From NCBI RefSeq assembly GCF_001426645.1, contig NZ_LMEX01000001.1, forward strand, positions 1,378,755 to 1,442,754: DNA of 64,000 nt, given 5' to 3'. Shown piece by piece: positions 1 through 8,496 of this stretch. Each line of letters begins with the position of its first letter. Position 1 is the first letter of the stretch. The notes below the pieces were generated by a model. It worked only from the letters and a program-made list of their open reading frames with translations, ran no database searches and was not told the DNA's origin. The stretch is from Rhodanobacter sp. Root480 (GTDB lineage Bacteria; Pseudomonadota; Gammaproteobacteria; Xanthomonadales; Rhodanobacteraceae). A program made the position numbers and the translations under genes.

Positions 1-921
1 CCCAACGGCGATGCCGAAGCAGCCGACATCGTGCGCTGCGCCGACATCGCGCTGTACCGCGCCAAGGCTGCAGGGCGCAACGGCGCGCGACTGTTTCTGC
101 CGCATATGCAACGGGATGCGGACAACCGCCTGGAACTGGAGCGCGGCCTGCGCACCGCGCTGGAGCGCAACGAGCTGTCGCTGCATTTCCAGCCGCAAGT
201 GAGCATGAGCGGCAAATTGATGGGCGCCGAAGCGCTGCTGCGCTGGCGCCACCCGGAACTGGGCGACGTACCGCCAGACGTCTTCATTCCGGTGGCCGAG
301 GAAACCGGCCTGATCCACGCGCTTGGCAGTTGGGTAATCACGCGCGCCTGCGCGCATATCCAGACCTGGCGCAGCCAGGGCGTGGATTTCGGCGGCCGCC
401 TCGCCGTGAACGTCAGCCCCTGGCAGATTGCCCACCCCCAGTTCGTCGAACACATCCAGGCCATCGTGGTAACCGCCGGCATCGACCCGGAGTGGTTGAC
501 GCTGGAGCTTACGGAAAGCGCGCTGCTGAACGATTTCGAGGCGGCGCTGGCCACCCTGCATGCACTCTCGAACATCGGCTTCCGGCTGGCGATGGACGAT
601 TTCGGCACCGGCTATTCATCGCTGGCCTATCTGCAGCAATTGCCGTTGGATGAATTGAAGATCGACCGCTCCTTCGTCAGCGCGTTGCAGCCGTCGGTTC
701 CCGACCCGTTGGCGGGATTCATCGTGGACATCGGCCGCCGCCTGGGCATGGCCACCATCGCCGAAGGCGTGGAAACGGAACAACAACGCGCGCGGCTGGG
801 CGCCATGGGTTGCGACACGCTGCAGGGTTACCTGATCTGCCGTCCACTCCCCGAAGCGGACTACCTGCGCTGGCTGGCCGCGCGCAAAACCACCGCCAGC
901 GAAAAAAGCACGATCACCTAG
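1..921 (+). CDS. GGDEF-EAL c-di-GMP protein, 3' part only
   Basis: The reading frame is open from the first base, so the gene starts outside the window. The first ~30 residues are the tail of a GGDEF domain (DIALYRAKAAGRNG). A full EAL phosphodiesterase domain follows: EALLRW about 75 residues in, then the catalytic loop DDFGTGYSSLAYLQ and KIDRSFV. EAL domains hydrolyse c-di-GMP to pGpG using acidic metal ligands, and the canonical EAL and DDFGTGYSS residues are present, so activity is expected. Whether the GGDEF half is active cannot be judged because its signature lies outside the window. The stop TAG is 27 nt from the convergent stop of the pseudouridine synthase gene. Confidence 0.93.
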   Translation, partial: PNGDAEAADIVRCADIALYRAKAAGRNGARLFLPHMQRDADNRLELERGLRTALERNELSLHFQPQVSMSGKLMGAEALLRWRHPELGDVPPDVFIPVAEETGLIHALGSWVITRACAHIQTWRSQGVDFGGRLAVNVSPWQIAHPQFVEHIQAIVVTAGIDPEWLTLELTESALLNDFEAALATLHALSNIGFRLAMDDFGTGYSSLAYLQQLPLDELKIDRSFVSALQPSVPDPLAGFIVDIGRRLGMATIAEGVETEQQRARLGAMGCDTLQGYLICRPLPEADYLRWLAARKTTASEKSTIT

Positions 922-948
922 AAGCCCGGACGCGCGCCGCCTGCCCGT

Positions 949-1722
949 TTACTTCGCACGCCGCCGGTCCAGCATCGCCACTTCGGCGTCGCTCAGGCGA
1001 CGCCACTGGTTCTTCGGCAGATCGCCCAACGGCAGCGAGCCGATCGCCACGCGGATCAGCCGCAGCACGTCAAACCCCAGCGCCGCCAGCAGACGGCGTA
1101 TGTGGCGATTGCGGCCCTCATCCAGCATCACCTCCAGCCAGGCGTTCTTTTCACCCTGCCGCAGCACGCTGGCGTGACGCACTTTCAGCCACTCATCGCC
1201 GTCCGCGATCCCGGCATGCATGGCGGCCAGGGCAGCCGCATCCGGCTGGCCCGCCACCTGCACGTGATACGTCTTGTCGAGATGGGTGACCGGATCCGTA
1301 ATGCCGGCCGCCCACGTCGTGTCATTGCTCAGCAACAGCAATCCCTCGCTGGCCTTGTCCAGGCGCCCCACCGGGCCCAGCCAGGGCAAGCCGGCGGCGG
1401 CCAGTGCCGTGTAGACCGTGTCGCGGCCGTGCTCGTCGGACGCGCTCACCACCAGGCCGCGCGGCTTGTTGAACATCACATGGACTTTTTCCGCCGATGC
1501 CAGCGGCTTGCCGTCGACCGTGATCGGCGGGCCGTTCGGCCGGATGGGAAAGTGCGGATCGCTGACCACGCGCCCGGCCACGCTGACCCGACCGTCGCGA
1601 ATCCATTGTTCTGCCTGGCTGCGCGAACAAACGCCGGCCTTCGACAATACCCGCGCAAGGCCGTGACGTGGAGTGGCAGCCTTTACGCTGGTGCGGGTGT
1701 TGCCGGAAATGGGGGAACGCAT
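949..1722 (-). CDS. rRNA pseudouridine synthase, RsuA/RluB/RluF family
   Basis: A 257-residue protein with an N-terminal S4 RNA-binding domain (LARVLSKAGVCSRSQAEQWI) followed by a TruA/RsuA-type catalytic domain. The catalytic aspartate sits in GRLDKASEGLLLLSND; FNKPRG and KTYHVQV are other family hallmarks. Enzymes of this group isomerise one specific uridine in 16S or 23S rRNA. The S4 domain argues against RluE, which lacks it; I cannot choose between RsuA, RluB and RluF. ATG at 1722 (MRSPISGN) is preferred over an upstream in-frame start at 1770, because the latter runs into the terminator hairpin upstream and adds a non-conserved leader. Confidence 0.88.
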   Translation of the reverse strand: MRSPISGNTRTSVKAATPRHGLARVLSKAGVCSRSQAEQWIRDGRVSVAGRVVSDPHFPIRPNGPPITVDGKPLASAEKVHVMFNKPRGLVVSASDEHGRDTVYTALAAAGLPWLGPVGRLDKASEGLLLLSNDTTWAAGITDPVTHLDKTYHVQVAGQPDAAALAAMHAGIADGDEWLKVRHASVLRQGEKNAWLEVMLDEGRNRHIRRLLAALGFDVLRLIRVAIGSLPLGDLPKNQWRRLSDAEVAMLDRRRAK

Positions 1723-1770
1723 CGCGATAGCGTAACGAATACATGCCGCAAACGCCGACCGTGAAGACAA

Positions 1771-1798
1771 AAAAAACCCGGCCGAAGCCGGGTTTTTT
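1771..1798 (-). terminator. Rho-independent terminator of the OmpA-like gene
   Basis: A 12-bp perfect stem (AAAAAACCCGGC paired with GCCGGGTTTTTT) closes a CGAA loop. Read on the minus strand it follows the OmpA-like gene stop at 1847 by about 50 nt and ends in a T run. The A run on the other side makes it look bidirectional. Confidence 0.85.
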
Positions 1799-1846
1799 CA
1801 TTCACCGGACTCCGAATGGAGCCCGGCATTTACTGCCGCGGTTCGA

Positions 1847-2965
1847 TTACTGCTGAACCTGCAGTTCCGTGCGACGGTTCTGCGCGCGGCCGGCATCGGT
1901 CTCGTTGTCACCGATCGGGTTGGTTTCGCCGTGGCCGATCGGGCCTTCCAGACGGCTGGCATCGATGCCATGGCTGGTCAGGTAGTTGTAGACGATCGAG
2001 GCGCGACGCTCCGACAGGCTCTGGTTGTAGGCATCCGTACCCACCGAGTCGGTGTAGCCGGCGACGGTGACGTGCACCTGCGGGTAACGCTGCAGGGTGT
2101 CGACGGCCTGGTTCAGAACGGCGATCGAATCGGAGCTCGGCTCGGCCAGCGCGCCGGAGATATCGGTCTCGTTCTTCTTCGGGCGATCGAACTTGAAGTT
2201 CACGCCACGCAGGTCGATGACGACCTTCTGCGCGCAACCGTCGGGGCCGACGATGGTGCCGGCCGTGGTCGCCGGGCACTTGTCTTCGCAGTCGTTCACG
2301 CCGTCGTTGTCGCTGTCCATGGTGGAGCAGTCAGCCACCGGGGCCGGTGCTTCAACCGGGGCCGGAGCCGCGGCCGGTTCGCCAAAGCGCGAAACGATGC
2401 TGAAGCCCAGGAACCAGTCGCCATAGCCGTCTTCGGCCGGCTGGGACTTGTCATCCCAGTCGTAGCGGTAGCCGGCTTCGATGCGGACATCGGAGCTGTC
2501 GGTGATGGTCTTGGACAAACCGCCGCCCAGTTCGGCAGCCGGCGACCAGCCCTTGTCGCCCGCGTTCTGATGGTGGCTGCCCATGACGCCGGCCAGCACG
2601 TACGGACGCCATGAATCCCAGGCGCCAGCGTAGAAACGAACGGCTGCGCCGACCGTGTTGTTGGCCCAGCTGCCGCCGCCATCGACGTCGCGCTTGGTGC
2701 GGTCAATGAAAATGTCGATGGACGCATTCGGCGAGATGAAGCGGCCGACACCCAGACCGTAATAAACCTGGCGGCTGTTGGTATTGCGGTCGGTGTCGTT
2801 GTAATAGCCACCAACGGTCGGGGCAATGTACCAGCGACCATCATAGTCGGCCGTCGCGGTGGACGAAGAGGCGGTATCAACGGCGCCCGTGGTGTCCTGC
2901 GCGTGTACGGCGCCAACGCCGCCCAAAGCCAGCGCAATCAGAAAATACAAGCCCTTACGTTTCAT
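1847..2965 (-). CDS. OmpA-family outer-membrane porin/adhesin
   Basis: A 372-residue protein. Residues 1-22 are a signal peptide (cleavage after VHA). Residues ~40-195 are an N-terminal beta-barrel with aromatic strand ends. A Pro/Ala linker (~197-211) precedes a thrombospondin-3-like calcium motif DSDNDGVNDCEDKCP (217-231). Residues ~250-370 form the OmpA-like peptidoglycan-binding domain (VAGYTDSVG, LSERRA, GHGETNP, NRRTEL). It should tether the outer membrane to the cell wall. The start has a clear AAGGAG 8 nt upstream. It is transcribed alone, with its own terminator. OmpA-like with TSP3 linker (OprF type) is the best description; the exact orthologue is not established. Confidence 0.92.
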   Translation of the reverse strand: MKRKGLYFLIALALGGVGAVHAQDTTGAVDTASSSTATADYDGRWYIAPTVGGYYNDTDRNTNSRQVYYGLGVGRFISPNASIDIFIDRTKRDVDGGGSWANNTVGAAVRFYAGAWDSWRPYVLAGVMGSHHQNAGDKGWSPAAELGGGLSKTITDSSDVRIEAGYRYDWDDKSQPAEDGYGDWFLGFSIVSRFGEPAAAPAPVEAPAPVADCSTMDSDNDGVNDCEDKCPATTAGTIVGPDGCAQKVVIDLRGVNFKFDRPKKNETDISGALAEPSSDSIAVLNQAVDTLQRYPQVHVTVAGYTDSVGTDAYNQSLSERRASIVYNYLTSHGIDASRLEGPIGHGETNPIGDNETDAGRAQNRRTELQVQQ

Positions 2966-3007
2966 CGGGTGTCTCCTTGTGTGGGATTTTTCGTCCGCTT
3001 GACAACA

Positions 3008-3035
3008 TAAATACGGGGATCGAACGAATGGCCAA
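3008..3035 (-). promoter_or_regulatory. candidate sigma-70 promoter of the OmpA-like gene
   Basis: On the minus strand TTGGCC (3030-3035) and TATTTA (3008-3013) are separated by 16 bp, about 40 bp upstream of the start codon. A TTGTCA lies further upstream at a less favourable distance. This is pattern matching only. Confidence 0.35.
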
Positions 3036-3149
3036 TGACAACGGCTCTTTCACCGATTCGCCGTGCCACGTTCGACGCGAACTTTAGCAAAAAATAAACA
3101 TACCCGACCGCTTCCGCGACGGCTCGTTCATTTTCCGCTTATGTCGTCT

Positions 3150-4601
3150 TTACAGTGTGAATAGACCGAGGAAGTCCTGAATCGGCATTTTATCCAGGGC
3201 GGCCGCGTCACCGGTTGCCGCCAGGATGGCATTCACCCGGTGCTCGGGCAGATGCCCGCGCAGGGCGGATTCAAACTTCCTCAGCAGCACCGGGATGCCT
3301 TCGGCACGGCGGCGGCGATGGCCGATCGGGAAATCGACGGAGACTTTCTCCGTGCTGCTGCCATCCTTGAAGAACACCTGCACGGCATTGCCGATGTAGC
3401 GCTTGGCCGGGTCGAAGTAATCACGGGTGAACTGCGGGTTCTCGCTCACCGTCATCTTGTTGCGCAGCGCATCGATCCGCGGGTCGGCGGCCACGTCGTC
3501 GCTGTAGTCGCTGGCCACCAGTCGCCCGAAGATCAGCGGCACGGCCACCATGTACTGGATGCAATGATCGCGATCGGCGTAGTTCGCCAGCGGGCCGGTC
3601 TTGTCGATGATGCGGCAGCCCGCCTCCTGGGTTTCGATCACGATCCGGTCAATATCGTCCAGCCGGCCGGCAACCTGCGCGTGCAACTGCATGGCGCACT
3701 CCACCGCCGTCTGTGCGTGGAACTCGGCGGGGTAACTGATCTTCAGCAGCACGTTTTCCATCACGTAGCTGCCGAACGGGCGCTCGAACTCGAACGGCTT
3801 GCCGTTGAACGCCACGTCGTAGTAGCCCCAGGTCTTCGCGCTCAACGCCGACGGATAACCCACCACGCCGCGATGCACCGCGTTGATCGCGTGGGTTACC
3901 GCGCGGCGGCAGGCATCGCCGGCGGCCCAGCTCTTGCGCGGGCCGGTGTTGGGCGCGTGCCGGTAGGTACGCAGCGCGCCGTTGTCGATCCAGCTGTGCG
4001 AGACCGCCGCGACCACCTGGTCCTTGTTGCCGCCCAGCATCGCCGCAGCCACTGCGGTGGACGCCAGGCGCACCAGGATCACGTGGTCCTGCCCCACCCG
4101 GTTGAAGCTGTTGAGCAGCGCGTAGCCGCCCTGGATCTCGTGCGCCTTGATGGCATAACCCAGCACGTCGCGCACGGTCAGCGGCTGGCCGCCTTCACGC
4201 ACCGCCTGGCGGCTGAGGTAATCGGCCACCGCCAGGATCGCGCCCAGGTTGTCGGAAGGATGGCCCCACTCCGCTGCCAGCCAGGTGTCGTTGAAATCCA
4301 GCCAGCGGATCTGCGTGCCGATCGCGAACGCCGCCTGCACCGGGTCCAGCTCGTGGCTGGTACCGGGCACGCGTGCGCCGCCGGGCAAGCTGGCGCCGGG
4401 CACCAGCGGGCCGAGGTGCTTCACGCATTCGGGAAACTTCATCGCCAGCATCGCCGTGCCCAGCGAATCGAGCAGGACGTAGCGGGCGGTATCGTAGGCC
4501 TCGGTCGAGTCGATGCGGTAGTCGATCACGTAGTCGGCGATGTCGACCATCGGCTGATCGGGATCGGGACGGATGGCGGAGCGGACGTCGGGCGCACTCA
4601 T
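3150..4601 (-). CDS. prpD: 2-methylcitrate dehydratase (MmgE/PrpD family)
   Basis: A 483-residue protein of the usual PrpD length. It carries PrpD hallmarks: VLLDSLGTAMLAMKFPEC near residue 45, IRWLDFNDTWLAAEWGHPSD near residue 100, and a C-terminal FPIGHRRRR. PrpD converts 2-methylcitrate to 2-methylaconitate in the cytosolic 2-methylcitrate cycle that burns propionyl-CoA. prpC and prpB lie on the same strand but about 6 kb upstream, with the amyloid-like operon and terC between; no acnD or prpF is present here. The absence of acnD fits the PrpD-type rather than the AcnD/PrpF-type pathway. ATG 4601 (MSAPDVRS) has only a weak upstream GAGAAG. Confidence 0.93.
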   Translation of the reverse strand: MSAPDVRSAIRPDPDQPMVDIADYVIDYRIDSTEAYDTARYVLLDSLGTAMLAMKFPECVKHLGPLVPGASLPGGARVPGTSHELDPVQAAFAIGTQIRWLDFNDTWLAAEWGHPSDNLGAILAVADYLSRQAVREGGQPLTVRDVLGYAIKAHEIQGGYALLNSFNRVGQDHVILVRLASTAVAAAMLGGNKDQVVAAVSHSWIDNGALRTYRHAPNTGPRKSWAAGDACRRAVTHAINAVHRGVVGYPSALSAKTWGYYDVAFNGKPFEFERPFGSYVMENVLLKISYPAEFHAQTAVECAMQLHAQVAGRLDDIDRIVIETQEAGCRIIDKTGPLANYADRDHCIQYMVAVPLIFGRLVASDYSDDVAADPRIDALRNKMTVSENPQFTRDYFDPAKRYIGNAVQVFFKDGSSTEKVSVDFPIGHRRRRAEGIPVLLRKFESALRGHLPEHRVNAILAATGDAAALDKMPIQDFLGLFTL

Positions 4602-4684
4602 GGGGTCTTCTCGCTAAATCGGAAACCACCATTTTAGCCTGAGCACCCGTCGACCGCTTGCCACGCGGGGGGCACATGGGGACA

Positions 4685-4822
4685 ATGGCCGCTCCCAAAA
4701 GGGAGTAGTTCCCGGCGCGGCTTCCCGCATCGGTGCGGTGATCGTCAACACGAGCGACGTTTCGCTCCGGTCATCGCGGCAGCCACGTTGCGAACGAGAC
4801 TTTTGCGGTGGCTACGGGCCGC
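4685..4822 (+). promoter_or_regulatory. yybP-ykoY (Mn2+-sensing) riboswitch
   Basis: The 5' UTR of terC holds the conserved pieces of the yybP-ykoY class in order. AAAAGGGAGTAG lies at 4697-4708, GATCGTCAACACGAG at 4740-4754, and a hairpin AGCCAC/GTGGCT (4781-4786 with 4808-4813) encloses CGAACGAGACTTTTGCG. The AGTAG loop and the GAAC-GAGAC-TTTGC loop are the two halves that dock around Mn2+ in this family. This class is known to control TerC/Alx- and MntP-type Mn exporters. The boundaries and expression platform are estimated; GC-rich segments near 4820 and 4851 could mask the start region. Confidence 0.85.
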
Positions 4823-4867
4823 GCGCGTCCGTACCCGCTGCATTGTCCGCCGCGCATGGATTGTCCT

Positions 4868-5575
4868 ATGGATTTTTTCACCCCTGATTTCTTCTCCGGC
4901 CTGCTGGCCATCGTGCTGCTCGACCTCGTGCTGGCGGGCGACAACGCCATCGTCATCGCGATGGCCGCCAGCCGCCTGCCCAAGGAATTGCAGAAGAAAG
5001 CGGTGTTCTGGGGCACCTTCGGCGCCGTCGCCGTACGTTTCGCCCTGACCGCGGTGGTGGTCTACCTGCTGAAGTTGCCAGGCCTGATGCTGGTCGGCGG
5101 CGCGTTGCTGTTGCCGATCGCCTGGAACCTGCTGCGCCACGACGGTGATGAGAGCCACGAGATCAAGGCAGGCCGCACGTTCTGGAGCGCCTTGCGCACG
5201 ATCATCGTGGCCGACGCGCTGATGGGGCTGGACAACGTGCTGGCGATCGCCGGTGCGTCACGCGGCCACCTGGGCCTGGTGATCATCGGCCTGCTGATCA
5301 GCGTGCCACTGGTGGTATGGGGTTCGACCCTGATCCTGAAACTGATCGAGCGCTTCCCGATCATCATGTACGTGGGTGCTGGCGCCATCGCGTTCACCGC
5401 CGCGCGCATGATCGGGCACGACCACTGGCTGGCGGGCTGGTTCGCCGCGCACGGCTGGGCGCAATACGCGCTGGACGTGCTGCTGGTCGGCGCGGTTTGC
5501 GTGGGCGGCTGGCTGGCGCAACGGCGGCGGGCGGCACGATCCGCGTCCGCATCGAAGGTCGCCACCCACGGTTAA
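4868..5575 (+). CDS. TerC-family membrane transporter, probable Mn2+ exporter
   Basis: A 235-residue polytopic inner-membrane protein of the TerC/Alx family. DLVLAGDNAIVIAMA near residue 20 and the second, symmetrical ADALMGLDNVLAIAG near residue 120 are the two acidic N/D motifs of the family that line the ion path. About seven hydrophobic segments are visible. The riboswitch upstream supports Mn2+ export (Alx/MntX-like) rather than tellurite resistance. An upstream ATG at 4808 lies inside the riboswitch hairpin, so ATG 4868 (MDFFTPDFF) is chosen. The stop codon at 5573-5575 lies within the left arm of a large inverted repeat. Confidence 0.92.
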   Translation: MDFFTPDFFSGLLAIVLLDLVLAGDNAIVIAMAASRLPKELQKKAVFWGTFGAVAVRFALTAVVVYLLKLPGLMLVGGALLLPIAWNLLRHDGDESHEIKAGRTFWSALRTIIVADALMGLDNVLAIAGASRGHLGLVIIGLLISVPLVVWGSTLILKLIERFPIIMYVGAGAIAFTAARMIGHDHWLAGWFAAHGWAQYALDVLLVGAVCVGGWLAQRRRAARSASASKVATHG

Positions 5576-5865
5576 GGCAACGCTGACCAAGTATCGCCGC
5601 CGTCATGATGACTGGAAGGCCCGCAGGTGGTGGCGCGTGGCGCTGGCAAGACTGGCCGTCTTGTCAAGCCGCGCGGCGTCGCCTGCGGGCCTTCCAGTCA
5701 TCACCTCATCATTTCAAATTCAATAGCTTGAGGCCCACCCTCTCTGTTCGCATGCCTTCGGTCCGCCGCCTCGACAGACGGCCAGTCTGCCTTCGCCGAC
5801 GGCCCTGTGGCCTGCGAACAGAGAGGGTGGGTGACGGCGGTGATACTTGGTCAGCGTTGCCTTAA
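5572..5865. repeat. 294-bp cloverleaf-like inverted-repeat element
   Basis: Terminal inverted repeats of 34 bp (5572-5605 and 5832-5865) match at 33 positions. Inside are two further large hairpins. One has a 22-bp perfect stem (5606-5627 with 5682-5703). The other has a 19-bp perfect stem (5734-5752 with 5813-5831), extended after one mismatch. Each inner hairpin has its own apical stem built on CAGAC/CAAGAC and GTCTG/GTCTTG around GGCC. Both neighbouring convergent genes take their stop codons from the terminal repeats (TAA at 5573 and at 5862). There is no ORF of note inside. It could be a MITE-like mobile unit or a very strong bidirectional terminator/structured RNA. Confidence 0.85.
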
Positions 5866-7202
5866 TACGTGGTGGGCAGGCGCACGGTTACGGTGGCGTC
5901 GGGCGTGTCGCGGGTAATGCCGACGCCAAGCGCCACGTTCAGCGTGCGCCGGTCGCTGAGGCGATAGGAACCGCCGACCAGCAAGGTGCCCAGCACCGTC
6001 TTCGCCGACCCCGCCACCGTCTTGCCGTTCTGCCTGGTCAGGCCCACGAAACTCTGGTCGTAGCCCAGGCTGATGGACGCCTTGTCGTTCAGCGCAAAGC
6101 CCATGCCCAGGCTGAGATCCACCACGTCACCCACCTCGATCGTGCCCAGCGATTCCCTGTCCCCACCCAGCACGCGGCGGCTAACGCCATGGCGGGCAAA
6201 GTTGTGCAGGTAACTGAGGTTGCCGAAAAACACCACCGGGTCGGACGGATACAGCCAGGTCACGCCCGGCTGCAATGAATAGAAACCCGAGCCCGTCGGC
6301 AGTTGCAGCGGCATGCCGGTGCCGGTGACGTTCTGGATGCAGCGGTTGACGCAATCGGTGGTGACATCGAACGGATCGCGACCGGTGCGCGATTTGAAAC
6401 GCAGCCAGCCCACGAAATAGGGTTTGTCGGCGCCACCGTCATTCATCTGATAGCGCGCGGTCGCCTCGATGTCGCCCAGGCCGTGCCCGCTGGAGGTGAA
6501 CACGCGATCCTCCGCGCTGCCGGTGAATATCTCGCGGCTGGTCGTGTCGGTATGGCTGTGCAGGTATGGCACCCGCAGCTCCAGCTCCATCCGGTTGGTG
6601 AGCCCGTAGCGCAGCGCCAGCGCGCCGGTCTGCGTAGTGGTCCTGACCTGGCGCGCGTCGATCAAGCCGATCAGCACGGCGGGGATCACCGTGTAGCCGA
6701 TCAGGTCGACCCGGTCGGCGGAGGAATAGCCGAACTGGTACGACGGCTCGATCACGAATTTGCCGCGCGGCGTTAGCACCCCGGGCTGCTCGAAGATGGG
6801 CGCCACCGCGGGCGGCCCCGGTTCGCGCACGGGCGCGCGGCCAACCGGTTGCGATGCCGCGGCGACGGCCGTTCCAGTTGTCGCCACGCCGGATGTGGCG
6901 GCCGTATTTGCGGTGCCCGCAGACTTGTCACCGCCGTCCATGCCCATCTCGTGGCGCAATGTGCGGTAATCCGCCTCCTGTGCCGCAAGCGCGCGCTTGA
7001 GCTGTTCGATCTGCGCCATCTGGGCGGCCAGCTGGCTGCGCATGGCATCCAGCCGCTCACCCTGCTGGATCACATTCTGCCTGATGGCGGCGGGCAGCCC
7101 ATCGGCGGTGGACGATGCCGGTTGCTGGGCATGCGCCATCCCGAGACAGAGCAAGCCGACGCAACCGGCGGCATATTTGCTTCGCGACGATTTCCCTGCC
7201 AT
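5862..7202 (-). CDS. FapF-like outer-membrane barrel with coiled-coil N-terminus
   Basis: A 446-residue protein. A signal peptide ends at AHAQ (~residue 26). Residues ~40-85 form a heptad-like coiled coil (IRQNVIQQGERLDAMRSQLA, then EQLKRALAAQEADYRTL). A low-complexity Ala/Thr/Pro linker follows, and residues ~155-446 alternate like a beta-barrel, ending in TVTVRLPTTY. This is the layout of Pseudomonas FapF, a trimeric outer-membrane pore that exports amyloid subunits through a helical gate. It is last in the operon, 56 nt after the preceding gene. ATG 7202 is chosen because the signal peptide begins there; the same frame is open to 7754 but only as a shadow of the preceding gene. Homology to FapF is inferred from architecture and neighbours. 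Confidence 0.7.
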   Translation of the reverse strand: MAGKSSRSKYAAGCVGLLCLGMAHAQQPASSTADGLPAAIRQNVIQQGERLDAMRSQLAAQMAQIEQLKRALAAQEADYRTLRHEMGMDGGDKSAGTANTAATSGVATTGTAVAAASQPVGRAPVREPGPPAVAPIFEQPGVLTPRGKFVIEPSYQFGYSSADRVDLIGYTVIPAVLIGLIDARQVRTTTQTGALALRYGLTNRMELELRVPYLHSHTDTTSREIFTGSAEDRVFTSSGHGLGDIEATARYQMNDGGADKPYFVGWLRFKSRTGRDPFDVTTDCVNRCIQNVTGTGMPLQLPTGSGFYSLQPGVTWLYPSDPVVFFGNLSYLHNFARHGVSRRVLGGDRESLGTIEVGDVVDLSLGMGFALNDKASISLGYDQSFVGLTRQNGKTVAGSAKTVLGTLLVGGSYRLSDRRTLNVALGVGITRDTPDATVTVRLPTTY

Positions 7203-7258
7203 GCCCTTTCCTCTTGAGCCCAAAAGCACGTGCGAAGCCGCACTCACCGCGTCGCCAC

Positions 7259-7789
7259 TCAATGCCCCAGCGACTGGATCAACGCGCCCTGCAAGGTGTC
7301 GCCCAGGCGCGCGCTGCGAAACTGGTCCAGGTGATCCACCGACGCGTCGATCGTGGTAAGGCTCTGGATGTGCTGGCCGTCGAGGCTGTTCTGGATCACG
7401 GTGGCCGTGGCGGCGCCCGATGGCACCAGTGCCGCGGTGTTGCCCTGCCCGCCCTGCACCACCGTGAGGACGCCATCGACCGCGGCCAGCGCCTGCGCCT
7501 GCGCGGGCGACATGTGGCCGATATCGGGTATCGACACGCTCGTGCGGGTGGCCAGATTGCCGTTGATATAAACCACGCGATCGATGCCGAACGACGCCAG
7601 CAAACCGCTGCCGTTGTCGAAGCCACCGCGCATGGTGTCGAGCTGCGCGTTGCCGACCGGAAGCGACCAGGCATTCACGCAGGGCGACCCGCATGCCGCC
7701 GTCGCCAGCGGTGCCGCACCGAGCGTGGCCGCTGCAACCAAACCCAATGAGCAAGAACGAAGATGCCGCGAATGTCGGGTCCTGGTCAT
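7259..7789 (-). CDS. secreted protein with double-glycine motif, amyloid-operon member
   Basis: A 176-residue protein with a signal peptide (Ala-rich, ending ATAA near residue 32). A pro-region ends in AQLDTMRGG, Gly-Gly at residues 55-56. L(-7), M(-4), G(-2), G(-1) match the double-glycine leader consensus cut by C39 peptidases, and a C39 peptidase is encoded 14 nt upstream. Towards the C-terminus GAATATVIQNSLDGQHIQ resembles the GAAG..VIQNSG motif in the two other small secreted proteins of this operon. I do not recognise a named family. By position it could be a minor subunit or cap. ATG 7789 (MTRTRHSRH) is chosen because the signal peptide follows it. Confidence 0.75.
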   Translation of the reverse strand: MTRTRHSRHLRSCSLGLVAAATLGAAPLATAACGSPCVNAWSLPVGNAQLDTMRGGFDNGSGLLASFGIDRVVYINGNLATRTSVSIPDIGHMSPAQAQALAAVDGVLTVVQGGQGNTAALVPSGAATATVIQNSLDGQHIQSLTTIDASVDHLDQFRSARLGDTLQGALIQSLGH

Positions 7790-7803
7790 GGTTCGTTCCA
7801 CGC

Positions 7804-8496
7804 TCAGAGGTCGTTGGGACCGCGTTTGGGCAGGGTGATCCGGTCCAGCCCGCGCCGGTCGATGCCGTCGCCCAGCGAGGCCAGCGGCGCGGCGCGCCAA
7901 TCGTCCGCGCTGTTGAACACAGCCAGGGTGCGGCGGTTGTGAATGACGAAAACCAGCTTGCTCTGCCATGCCGCCTCGAACGTGCTGCGCGCCATTGCCC
8001 GGGTACCGCGCGCAGGGTCGCCCACCAGCACGCGACCGTTGCGCAGGCCCTTCACCACCACGAAATGGTGGTAGCCCTTCTCGTTCAGCAGCACGATGGC
8101 CGGCACGCTGGATTGGCGCAGTTTGTCCAGCGGCACATGGAACCCGTCGGCCTCGAAACCGTTGGCGTGCAGAAAGCGCTTGATGTCCAGCAGGGAGAAA
8201 CCTTCGCGCCGGATCTTCGCGCGGTCGCCATGGGTGTACATCTGCTCGAACACCCATTGCTCGTCCACCGGGTAGCCATACTGATACGTCAGCAGGGTGG
8301 CGGTGGCCGCGGAGCCGCAGCTGAAGTCGAAATGCTGGCGGATGGTGTTCTTGAAACGCGCTTCCTTGAGGCTGGTGAGGTGGAACGTATAGCCGTTGCC
8401 CTGGATGCCTGGCACCTCCATCGTGGCCGCCCACGCCGTGCCGAGCAGCAGCATCGATACCGCCGGCAACACCTTGCACCAGTTGCCATGCTTCAT
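7804..8496 (-). CDS. periplasmic C39-family cysteine peptidase (FapD-like)
   Basis: A 230-residue protein with an N-terminal signal peptide or anchor (hydrophobic to residue ~23, TAWAAT). The peptidase C39 core is present. Gln and Cys are in RQHFDFSCGSAATATLL (~residues 53-69), the catalytic His in KGYHHFVVVKG, and the Asp in VLVGDPARGTR. Unlike bacteriocin exporters there is no ABC transporter attached, so the domain should act in the periplasm. FapD of the Pseudomonas amyloid system has the same build. Its ATG overlaps the upstream gene's stop (ATGA), so the two are translationally coupled. Likely substrates are the two neighbouring proteins with an LxTMRGG site. Confidence 0.88.
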   Translation of the reverse strand: MKHGNWCKVLPAVSMLLLGTAWAATMEVPGIQGNGYTFHLTSLKEARFKNTIRQHFDFSCGSAATATLLTYQYGYPVDEQWVFEQMYTHGDRAKIRREGFSLLDIKRFLHANGFEADGFHVPLDKLRQSSVPAIVLLNEKGYHHFVVVKGLRNGRVLVGDPARGTRAMARSTFEAAWQSKLVFVIHNRRTLAVFNSADDWRAAPLASLGDGIDRRGLDRITLPKRGPNDL

